The notes below the pieces were generated by a model that worked only from the letters and a program-made list of their open reading frames with translations, made no database searches and had not been told where the DNA came from. From positions 38,730,501 to 38,794,500 of the forward strand of contig CM076154.1 of assembly GCA_038025085.1 (NCBI GenBank): a stretch of DNA of 64,000 bases, read 5' to 3'. The DNA is from Tetragonia tetragonoides (taxonomy: Eukaryota; Streptophyta; Magnoliopsida; Caryophyllales; Aizoaceae). This document shows positions 24,901 to 36,900 of the stretch, in pieces (position 1 is the first letter of the stretch; each line of letters begins with the position of its first letter). Position numbers and translations under genes: made by a program.

Positions 24901-27900
24901 TTACCATGTCTAAACCAGCTGAGCATCGTCCCTCACATCTCACTCTCAATGTCGCCTACCCCTACCTTATCTCTTACAACTTCATTCTCGGCCTTATCTC
25001 TTCCACTGAGGTTGCACATCCAACGACGCATCCTCATCGGCCGCTCTCATAAGGGTAGTCCTGCCAAAAAAGCACAAATAGACCCTCTCTTCCAACCATC
25101 ATGATTGGACGCCCGCTGCACAACCGGTTCCTTCGATCGAGGATTGCTGCCAAAGAAACTCCCAAGTAGTAAGCAGCCACCCTTGCACCTAACAACCTGC
25201 CAAACCCGCTGCACAGGATATCATCACCCACATTTATCCCTTTGCAATATTGACCCTCATCCCTGAATACAACACGAATATCTACAAGATTGTCAAAGAA
25301 TTCTTAAACTTGTCAATATCAGCCGCCAAAACACGTAGAGTGTCATCCGCGACACATGAACCCCTTCTCGACCCACCTTCAACCCCTCAAGGCCTCAACA
25401 ACCCCTGTCTCCACTTCCCTCTCCAGCATCCTACTAAGCACATCCCCTACAAGCGTAAACAGAAACCCCTAGAAGAGAAGCACTTCCTAGGCACTCCATT
25501 ACCCAAAACTGAAAAATGGGCAATCAAGAAACAATCTCTGATCCACCACCTCCAAAGCACCCCAAAACCTTCCGCTCCTTCCAATCCACGGCTCCAACAC
25601 CATATCAAGAAACCGCCAACTCACCCTCTAGTAAGTCTTCTCAAAGTCTAAATTGAAGACAACAGCCTAACACCTCGCCATCATCTATTATCTCATTAGC
25701 CACCAGAGCGGCATCTAAAATCTGTCTCGCCTCCACAAAAGCACTCTGCGAATAGGAAATATTAGAAGACGACAATGTTTCTCAGACTCTCCGACGCGGA
25801 TCTGACACGACGCGGATCTGAGGGTTGGATTCGTAAATTAAAAAATGGTAGGAGTAATCTACTTTTTCTTTTTTTTTTTCAGGGGAGTAAAATAAAAGTG
25901 ATAGAAATATAAGAATGTTCTCAAGTTATAGTTAAAAAAAAAAAAAAAAAAAAAAGGAAAGTCAAATCGTCAATCAGTGTAACTTACGAGGGACATTAAA
26001 ATCTTAATGAAAGAAATAATATATCATTAAAGTCACGTGATAATAAAACAGTTTCCCATTCCTTCAGTGCTTCACACACACACGCTTTCTCTCTCTCCCT
26101 TTTCTTCGCATTCTCTGTGCATGACCACCGGCGGCCGATGACCAACCACCTACTTCCGGCGATCTCACCACTGGGTTCGCCTCTCTTGGGAGACCAAAAG
26201 CAGGTGAGTGACCACCCTTCCACGGTTACCATGGCTTGACAGTGGTGTTTAAAGGAGGTGGTTGGTGGCCAGTTTACAGTGGTTGGGTTAAAAAACCCAT
26301 CACCGATGGCCGTGACCACCATGGTGGTGGTCTAATGGCGTAAATTGCAATGAGGGTTTATAAGACAAAAGCTTTCACCAGTCAAAAAAGGACGGAAGAG
26401 ATGTCGATCATCCTTTCATCAGTTGTCCTCTTTTGGCAGCCTTTGACTGTTTGTCTACATGGCAGGAAGGTCAGTAATAGTGGATAAGAAGAGAGGAACA
26501 TGATTTTTTTTAAGATAAAATGAAGAGACGAACACGTTATATTGATCCCACTTGTGTTGTATACTTCTATTTCTATCTATATTGTGTTATTATAAAGGAA
26601 AATTTAGAAAAAGAATACTATTTCGTATTTCCCTTTTCCATAAGTAAACAAGCCCTTGGCTTTTGACATGTGCCCTTATGATCTTTAATGTGTGCTGATT
26701 CTAGTTCAGATTTTTCTAATTTGCATTCTCTGTTGTTTTTTTTTTTTAGATAAGAGAAAATTTTATTAATCAATTGGTAAAGAATACAAAAAAGTGGAGG
26801 ATAAGGTATCCTTTGTATAAAAAGAAAACCAACTACACATCACGCCAATGGCGTTGAACTAAAGTCAACGTGACACCCTTAAAGGCTCCCGCCGCCTTAG
26901 CCCAAAGAGAAGCCAAGTAAACTATGTGATCCCAAACATAATCAATAGTTTTCTGGGTCCCGAAAAAATCCTAGAATTTCTCTCCAACCAAATACACCAA
27001 ACTAGAGCCATACACGCACAATGCCACAACAACCTCCCCTCCTTACTCCTCCTCATCGCCGCAAAACGTAACCATAAGAAATCACCCACCGTGGGTGGAC
27101 ACACAAAACTCTCCCCACACAGCAACCTAGCCCATAAACTCCGCACAAAGTCACAGAACACAAACAAATGCAAACAATCCTCCCCACTTTGCCGACACAT
27201 CACACAGAATCCCAGTAAAAGGGACCAACTAGGTCTCCTACGCTGCAGCATATCATAGGTATTCACCTTACCTAGCACCAAAGTCCACACAAAAGCACGC
27301 ACCTTCAATGGAACCTTAGAATTCCAAATAAAAGTAGACAAGGGAAAGTGGGGAAACTGAGAGGGAAGGCGCATCATCACACAGAATCCCGGTAAAAGGG
27401 ACCAACTAGGTCTCCTACGCTGCAGCATATCATAGGTATTCACCTTAGCTAGCACCAAAGTCCACACAAAAGCACGCACCTTCAATGGAAACTTAGAATT
27501 CCAAATAAAAGTAGACAAGGGAAAGTGGGGAAACTGAGAGGGAAGGCGCATTCTCTGTTTTTTAGATAAGAGAAAATTTTATTAATCAATTGGTAAAGAA
27601 TACAAAAAGGTGGAGGATAAGGTATCCTCAGTATGGACGGAAAACTATCTATACATCACGCCAATAGTGTTGAACTGAAGTCAGCGGGACACCCTTAAAG
27701 GCCCCCGCCGCCTTAGCCTAGAGAGAAGCCAAGTAAACTATGTGATCCCAAACATAATCAATAGTTTTCTCAGTCTCGACATACGAGCACATTGCCACAG
27801 CATCTCCCCTCCTTACTCCTCATAGCAGCAAACCGCATCTATAAGAATTCGCCCACCGTGGCTGGGCACACATAATTCTCCCCACACAATTCTGTGCAAA

Positions 27901-30900
27901 GTCACACTGCGCAAACAGATGCAAACAATCCTCCCCACTATGACGACACATCACACAAAATCCCAGTAAAAGGGACCAACTAGGTCTCTCCTACGCTGTA
28001 GCATGTCATAAGTATTTACCCTACCAAGCACCAAAGTGCACACAAAAGCATTTCTAGTTTGCATTCTTAAGCTGAGTATTCCTTAGGTGTAGTCAATTCC
28101 GTAGTCTTTATATGATTTCCTCTTGTTGCTGCTTTTACCTACAAATGTGGAAACCTATGTTGCACGGAAACGGGTACACAAACGGGGACATGTACAGTAC
28201 GGAAACAGGAAAGCGGCAATTTGCCGAATCTTAAGAAAAGTGTACGGCCAAGAAACGGGATAAATAAATATAAAAGAAGTAAATGAATTTGATCACTTCT
28301 CTAAATTCATAATATGCTGAATTTAATTTTTTCTACATGATACGAAAATATTTCCTTTATTATTTGATTTTACAGAATTTAAATCTTGTAAGTCGAACCA
28401 ACACTATAGTAAAGCTTTCTATCAAAAAAAAAAACACTATAGTTTTTTTTGATAAAGAAAAAGTATATTGATATGATTTTAAATGTACAGCAGGAGAGAG
28501 GATAAGGTATCCTCTAAATAAAACATTCACAGATTGCCCCGTATATCAGTTATAGAGTAATCCCTAAAAGCCCCCCGCAGCCTTAGCCCATAAGGAGGCT
28601 AAATAAGTAATTCTCTCCCAGAGCATCGCAGGAGTTGCTGAAAGTCCCTTAAACACTCGTGCATTCCTCTCAAACCAAATGCACCACAAAATTGCAAAAT
28701 AAGCATTGCGCCACAGCAACCTCCTCTCCTTACCACCCCCAAAGCCCCGGAAATGCACCTGTAACACTAGAAGGATAAACAAACATCTCCCCCTGGATCA
28801 ACCTACGCCAAAGACTCTGTGCCACATCACACCAAAGAAAAAGATGCGCAGATCTCGCAGCTAGACCGACATAACGAACGCACCCCGGGTCTCCTCCGCT
28901 GCCTTAAGTCGTTTGTATTAACCCTATCCAGCACCAAAGTCCACACAAATGCCTTCACCTTCATAGGTACCTTTGCTTTCCAAATGTAGTCTGCTAGAGG
29001 AAAACAAGGGAGAGGTGTCCCGAAATCCCGACAGAAGGACTTGCAAGAGAACTCCCCCGAGGGCTCCCCAATCCACCTCCTAGAGTCATCTGAGCTCGAC
29101 AGCTGAATAGGCTCCACAAGAGTAAGAAGCGAAGTGAGTTCTTCCATCTCCCTATCATGAGGTGGCTGACGAAGATGTAAATTCCAAGAACCACTCTGTA
29201 CCGAGAAAAAGTCAGCAACCATACCCCCATGTAGATTGGTCAACTGAAACAATCGAGGAAATCTCGTACAAAACTGCTCACCCCCCCCCTCCAATTATCC
29301 TTCCAAAACCTAATGCGTGCACCATTCCCAAGTACCAGCTCAACATGAGGAAGGAAGCGCGGAAGGATTTGTGAAATAAACTTCCACGGACTAGCATGTG
29401 TATAAGTCCCTGTAAACTGTGTGTCCCACCCGTTCTGTTGCGTTCCATACCTACTTCGGATGACCCGATGCCAAAGACTATTAGGCTCCCGTGGAAAACG
29501 CCAAAGCCATTTGCCCGCAAGGGCGATGTTTTTTGCCACCAACCTGTCCACACCCAAACCACCTTCCTCCTTAGGGCGACACACCTTGTCCCAGCTCACC
29601 AAGTGATCCTTTCGCTCCCCATCCACACCAGTCCAGAGGAAGTCTCTCATGAGTTTCTCAATCCTATTAGCTACGGCTACTGGAATCCAAAACAAAGAGA
29701 GATAATACAGCGGAATGCTAGAAAGACAAGATTGGATTAGGGTAATCCTGCCCCCGAATGAGAAATAAACTCGCTTCCAACCATCCAAGCGCCTGGACAC
29801 AACTGGCTCCCAAAAAGCCTCCGAATGTGGGTTACCTCCTAAAGGCACACCCAAGTAGGTAAGTGGCCACTCCTGTATCTGACAGCCTGCCAAACCTGCT
29901 ATCGTCGTCAAAAAGTCGTTACCCACATTTATCCCAGCCACACTACATTTCGCAAGATTGATTCTCATCCCTAAAATCACCTCAAAAATTTGCAAGATTG
30001 TCAAAACATTCTTAAATTTCTCAAGATCCGCATCCAAGAAGAGGATAGTGTCATCTGCAAACTGAAGGTGAGAGACATGCACCCCCTCTCGACCCACTTT
30101 CAGACCAGCAACGACTCCCGTCTCAATACCTCTCTCCAACATCCTACTGAGCACATCTACCACCAGCGTAAACAGAAAAGGCGACAATGGATCGCCTTGC
30201 CTCAAACCCCTAGAGGAAGAAAACCACTCCCTGGGCGCTCCATTTACGAGCACAGAAAAGTAAGCATTCGAAAAACAACCCCTAATCCACCGCCTCCAGA
30301 GTAACCCAAAACCTTTCCTCTCGAGTACGCTATCCAGGAAACGCCAACTCACCCTATCATAATCCTTCTCAAAGTCTAGCTTGAAAACAATACCCTGTCA
30401 TCCTCTACGCCTCGCATCATCCACCGTCTCATTAGCCACCAAAGAAGCATCCAAAATCTGTCTCCCCTCCACAAACGCGCTCTGAGAGTAAGAAATGGTA
30501 GTAGCCAGAGCTTCCCCTATCCGCACAGAGAGGACTTTCGTGATTATTTTATAAACACTAGTAATGAGGCTGATAGGACGAAAGTCCTTAACTTTTATAG
30601 ATCGATCCTTCTTTGGAACTAATGTGATGAAATTAGAATTGATACCCCTGCCAAGAACCCCCCGTACATGAAATTCTGCAAAAACATGAAGAAGATCATC
30701 TTTAATCACCTCCCAACAATCCTAAAAAAAGGCCATTGTGAAGCCATCGGGGCCCGGGGTTTTTCTCTCTATCCATACTGAACACCGCTGCTCTAACCTC
30801 CTCTAGCTCAAAAGGGCGTTCTAGACGAGCCGCCATAATTGGTGAAATTGGGCTCCAGTCCAACCCCTCAATGCGAGGTCGTAACATCTCCTCCTCGCTA

Positions 30901-33900
30901 AACAGTGAGCGATAGTATGAAGTAATCTCACGGCTGATCTCCCCCACATTGGTAACCACATCCCCATCATCATTCTCCAACTCCTTAATAAAACCCCTTC
31001 TCCTCCTCCCATTGACTACCTTAAAGAAAAGCCTCGAATTTGTGTCTCCTTCTTTAGCCCACCTCACTTTCATTTTCTGTCGTCGACACTGCTTCTCCCT
31101 CAAAAGCACCTCCTGAAAATCATTTTTCAACTCAACACTCTTGCGTACAAGCTCCTCAACCCCCTCTACGTTGCTAATTGACTGATCCACTACGGCAATC
31201 TCACTCAACAACTCATTCTTTCTCTGGTTAATGTCCCCGAGAACCTCCTTATTCCACCGTTTGAGGTGCTCCTTAACAAATTTCAATTTTCTCATGAAAC
31301 AATAGCCCTGCCACCCCTGGACCTCACAAGTGCCCCACCATTCAGCCACCTTCCTACGAAAATTCTGATGTAAAGTCCACATATTCTCAAAGCGAAATGG
31401 AGTTGGACCCCATTGCACCGGCCTGGAGTGAAGGATTATCGGAAAGTGGTCGGAGCAAGGGCGCGAGAACACCTCCTGTGACAACAAAGGAAACTCATCT
31501 TCAACCGCATTAGTGAACAAAAACCGATCCAACCTCGAAGAAGCACACCGTCGCCCACTAACACTCCATGTAAACTGTCCTTGCAGTGGAGGATCCCACA
31601 ACTCGCACTCCCTGATAACTGTATTAAACTCCCTCATATCACCCAACCGACCAGAATGCCCTAGTCGCTCTCCCACACTGCGAACAACATTGAAATCTCC
31701 CCCGAGAATCCAGTGTGGGGAGCAAAGCCCACTCCTGGAAAAAAGATCGTCGTTCAGAATGTCTACAAGGGCCATACACTGAGGTAAACCACCATTCCCC
31801 TCTACCTCGAACGTTCAAACACACCGTCACAGAAAAACAGCCCAAAACGACGTCGACCTTGACAGCAAACCTAGTATCCCACATTACCAAGATTCCTCCA
31901 GAGGCCCCCAAAGACGGAAGAACCACCCAGTCCTTGTCTCGTGAGTCCCAGCAACTCCTAACAAAAAAAGAATCTGCAACCTCCACCTTTGTTTCCTGTA
32001 AAAACACAACATCGGGAGAGATCTTAGAGACAACCTCTCTCACCATATCCCGCTTATTGCTCCTTCCTAAACCATTAACATTCCAGCTCAAAATCTTCAT
32101 AAAGAACGACTACGACCCCTCCTACGGCCACTCTCCTTGCCATAATTAACACTGCTCTGTAGATTACGAAGTTCCTTCTCCCAATTTTTCCCTTTCTTCC
32201 GAGAGTGCACCTTTTCACCCACACTCACCTGCATTTCCTTCTCCGAGACATCATACAGCTGGCATCACATGAACCCAAGAACCGCCTGCGGATCTCGGTC
32301 ATCAACACCCGGGCCTGTCAGTGGTGCTAACTCAATAACACCATCTTTAGGGGCATCTGTTATGTCTGAATTACACGCACCAGCACCTGTACTCTCCTCC
32401 GCAGATGATAGAAACATATTAGAATCTCCCAGGTTCAACAAATTTACCTCCATATCACTGTCTGTTGACATGTCATCAACCTCCTTCCGACGTAAGCTCT
32501 CTATAAGGAGCTCCGTCTCAGCATCCTCATCATCAAAATCACTGAACAAATCATCATCGTCTTCCCATCCCCCAAGCTCAGGGACCTCCTTCGTGGCATC
32601 TCCCAAATCTGTTCAAAGCCGGACAAAAACATACTCTAATGGAACCTCAGATTGTGTTGTAGTCTCCTTAAGAACCTGAGTCGTATCAGCAACCCACTTC
32701 CCAAATAAATAAATATCTCCAAGTAGCTTGCTAGCCTCCAAGACGGACTTTGGAAGAGTCACCTTCCCTCCTGCCGAAGACCACAGCCCCTCACACCCGC
32801 CAATCAGCTCGTCGCTGCCAACCAAGGGAGGGGAATACGTAGCGGAGCAACCCCCTGTCCCACTCACCTCCCTAACCTCCTCGCCGGCAAATTCTGACCC
32901 TAAAGCAGCCCCATTAGTGGTCAGAACCTTCGCCGGAGACGCAACTCCCACAACCTGCGCATATTCTGTCTCAGGCGGTAGTATCGCCGGCCGATTCCCT
33001 GGCCCACTCACCTCCCTAACCTCCTTGCCAGCAAATTCCGACCCTAAAGCAGCCCCATTAGTGGTCAAACCCTTCGCCGGAGACGCAACGACCTGCCCCC
33101 TTGAACGGCCAGCAAATTCTGTCTCAGACGGTGGTTTTGCCGTCCTCGGATCTGATTCTCCACTCGCCGGCCGGTCAGCCTCCGGTGGCCGGCGGGGGCG
33201 CCGCCGATAAACATGCGACCAGCGACCGCCATCCCCTTGTCGACTGTTCACGCTCTCTCCCCCTGCTGCCAGACGTGAGCTGGCCTCGGTTTCCCCGCCG
33301 GTAACCCTCTTATGTGTCGGGTCGTCTGAACCCTTGCCCCTCTGGACCCAAATCTGTCTGACTTTTGTAACTGGCTTGTGTGGGTGGCTTGTGTGGGTGA
33401 ACTGGGCCAAGTCTCTCAAAGGCTGACTTCGCTTAACTTAGGCATTGGGCCCCTTGCATAACCCCCAGGCCCAAGTCTTTGGAACACAGTACTCCTAGTC
33501 CCCAGCCTTTCAAAAGCTGAGCACCGAGGCCCAAATCTTCCAACTGACCCTCTAGGCCCAATTCTTTGAAAAACTGATTTATTTGACTTATTCATAACGG
33601 GAAGGGCTAAAACAGAATTTGAGCGAGATTCTAGCCCTGAAATCTCGCGCCTTCCATAATCTGCTTCTCCATCTCCAACGCTTCCCCTCTGCAACACCTT
33701 TGAATTTCTATTCTCTGGTGCACGCTCCGGCCACCCATCCCTAGTTGAATGATGCTGCTGGTTCTGCAATAAGCGAGGACTCCCTACAAAAATAAATCGA
33801 GGACCAAAGCATTGCAGGGCCTCAAACAGGGCACTCCATCCTCGCCCGCTGTTACCCTCAGGGACTCTTATAGAAACAGCTTTACCCTTCCATGGCTGCT

Positions 33901-36900
33901 TCTCCAACAGAAAAAATCGTCCAGCACCATTGATACTAATACGTAGCAACAAGATATATCCATTCCTACGCAAAGTTCTGACCCACCTCCCAGCGCTATC
34001 TCCTCCTCGCCACAGTGAGATCGCCTCCTTCCCCCACCAAAGGAGTTCCTCTCGACTCAGCCGAATTACGAACTTGTCTTCCCGACACTGCTCCACCAAT
34101 AAATAATCAAAATTGTCACGCTTCAGATCAAAACGTTTATTCTCAATCCTAAAAACAGACTCCATAATTAACTAAGATGCTAACTCTAAAAGAATGGGTA
34201 GGCTCCCGGAGCCCCACCCACTGAGAGTGGACAGGGGAGTCTCCGATGACCAACACCCACCCTAGAGAGAAAGAATCCTATGTTATCAAATGCATCCTTA
34301 ACAGCTTTCCGGTTATCTAAAAAAAAAAAAAAAAAACACTATAGTAAAGCTACCTATAAAAAAAAACTATTATAAAGCTAGAGATGAGTAGATGACAGAT
34401 CTGAAAAGTAAAACTTAAACCCAACACGGCAACACCACACCCTTGATGGGCCCCATGCACAAGTTTGTCTCACTCGTGACTAAGTGGTGTCTCTGCTCTC
34501 ACCCCGGACCCCACAAAGGAAAACCAACAGTCAGTTTCAAATTTAACACAAGAGAGAGGACAGAGCGCTTCACGCGACAGAGAAAATGATGCTGGAGAAG
34601 GAACCACCAAAGATCAAGGCCGCCGGAAAATAAATAGAACTCGCCGGAGAAGACACCATGATGAACAGAAAATGCCGACTGTTGCAGATGGAGTCGTGGG
34701 AGCTTTCTAGGGTTTCTATTCGCGATTGAAAGGGAAGGAAACGCATGTTATGGGCTTGACACCATTCCGGAGACGGTCCTCCCGTTCCTTCCATGTCTCC
34801 TTCGCCACTTAAAACGTTTCAATTATTTTCTGGTACGTTTTGCTCTTGAGTTTGTCACGTTTCACGTTTCGGGAACATTTCTTGTATGGGAAAACGGCAC
34901 CCCCCAGGCGTTTCCGTACTTCCAAGGTGGAAACCAAATCTCCCCAAAGGAGGAAGGTCACAAAGCAACATATCAAGTCGTGCCACCTATTTGACATTTT
35001 TCTTCACCATTCAAATTAGTGTTGCTAACTGATTGGAGATTATGAAGAAAATAGAGAGTTCTTGTGGCCTCAAAAAAGCTCCAATTGGGAGGAAGCATCG
35101 CCACATGCAGGACAACCCACATTAGACTTTAGACCCCTTCACATTATGAATGAAGCTATCATAGCTAAGCGGTCCTCTGACTCCTCTCATCCCTCTCCCT
35201 CTTTCTCACCAAAAGTCAATTGAATGCAATTTTAAATAGAATGACTCCTAACTCCAAATTGCATGTCAAACAGCAGGCTATACTGGAATGACCCTGATGT
35301 TTTATTTTTAAGATGAAACGATAACCTTAATTGAAAAGGGAACTGCACAATGATTCTGCCACATGACAATTAACCCACCACTCGCGCACAAAAGTGATAG
35401 CTACAGTTTTTTAGTAAAACACATGAAACTCAACGCAAAGAGGAGAAGCATACCCAAGTATTCGTATCATCCTTTTGAGAAGATCAAATTCTGATGCACC
35501 AGGGAACAAAGGCAGACCTAAAAACAACTCAGCGACAATGCACCCAAAAGACCAAATGTCAATAGCAGTCGTATATCTTTAAAGTAGAGTTAAGGAATGC
35601 AAGTTTTCTTGATGCGTGGATGCGTCATCTAGATTTGATTGAATGAGCAACCAATTTGTCAACCAATCAAAACATGTCTGCGCGTGCGATAAACACATGG
35701 AGATAGGTAGTTCGATACATAGACAGAAAACATATGACATGGAGATAGGTAGTTCGATGCTAGCACTAAATCTTCAACCTCATAGAAGATGACAACTGAG
35801 AATCTCAAAACCAACCATTAAGATACTCCTAGTAGATGTAGAGAGATTTAATAAACAAGAGAAGAAGGATACTGATAACCAAGAAGCACTTCTGGGGACC
35901 TGTAGTAACGGCTCTGCAGGAAATACATGGACTTTAGTCAAAGATGTCCTCAACAATTAAACAATCACTTTGCAATAACGAAAACGACAGACCTGAATAT
36001 AAGAGTAAACAGTTCGATCCTCCATGCAGGCAGATCCAAAGTCGATTATTTTGATTTCTGCTGGTTTTACACTGTCAATATCAGGACAACATCATACTTT
36101 GCTGTGAACAGTCTAGAAAAACCCTTCCCCCCTTAATCTTTTTCCTTTCTCCCATCAGTTCATCAGAGCAAAGCTCACCTTGTGCACAGAAGAATGTTCT
36201 CTGGCTTCAGATCACAGTGAATTATTCCAGCATCTTTCATCAGACCCAACCCACGCAAAATCTATCAAATGAAACATTTAGATCCCAAGAGATTGTGAAA
36301 GGTACCATACATATATAATCAAGATTGAATGTTATACCTGCTTTGAAAACAACTGCACAATGTTCAATGATAAGCCTCTAAAATTATTTATTTTTATAAG
36401 CTCATACCTGCAATAAATGCATGGTCATGCCAAGTGACAGTGTAATTATAACAGCTAGATTGCAGAGTCACGGAGACTTAGACAGACAGAACTTACAAAT
36501 TTGTGTCTAGCAATTCAAAAGAAATACACAGATGACGTTGAAATACAAAGTAATCATAAATGCGAACAATATGATGCTTATCCTCAGGATCAAACTTCTT
36601 GTTCAACTGCAAAAAGTAAAAGGCAGGGTTACTTGTTTCAGTCCGACTATTATGCTTTCTTAACATGAAAATTCAGCTGCGAAGATACCGTTGTCAAAAT
36701 TGAGACTTCGACCCATGCCTGTTGATAGTAGGCAGGCTGGTTTTTTATGATCTTGACTGCTACAAAACTGTTAGTTTCTGGCACCCAACACTTAGCAACC
36801 TGCCCAAACGTTCCATGTCCAAGAATATCTTTCACAATATATCTGTACAAAAAGTTAATAAAAGCCTATTTTAGATAATTCATCAAGCTCTCTCCCATCA

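Larger units (their letters stand above)
28443..34318 (-). mobile_element. Near full-length L1-like LINE (about 5.9 kb), inactive
   Basis: Reads on the minus strand from about 34318 (5') to 28443 (3' end TTTATCAAAAAAAA). It is flanked by about 19-bp target duplications of A-run plus CACTATAG (28424-28442 and about 34326-34344). Domain order: ORF1, then ORF2 with endonuclease, reverse transcriptase, and zf-RVT. It lies inside the hAT element, in the sense direction of YAK1 intron 9. Several stops and frameshifts make it dead. It is the reference copy for the many truncated LINEs in this window. Confidence 0.92.
28147..34934. mobile_element. Non-autonomous hAT element, host of the full-length LINE
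   Basis: Outer 8-bp direct repeats GTGGAAAC (28147-28154 and 34927-34934) flank ends CTATGTTGCACGGAAACG and the complement of CTTGGAAGTACGGAAACG. Without the LINE the element is only about 0.9 kb (28155-28442 plus 34345-34926). The right part contains CTAGGGTTTCTATTCG and CCGGCGAGTT-like sequence resembling a captured plant gene 5' region, but no transposase. Inference: a non-autonomous hAT, possibly carrying a host gene fragment, later hit by a LINE. Confidence 0.75.

Noticed and set aside
29162..32149. Several plus-strand open frames of 60-144 codons
   Set aside because: Antisense to LINE ORF2, whose motifs on the minus strand are unmistakable.
32269..33304. Plus-strand open frames of 136 and 160 codons
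   Set aside because: Antisense shadows of the low-complexity LINE ORF1.
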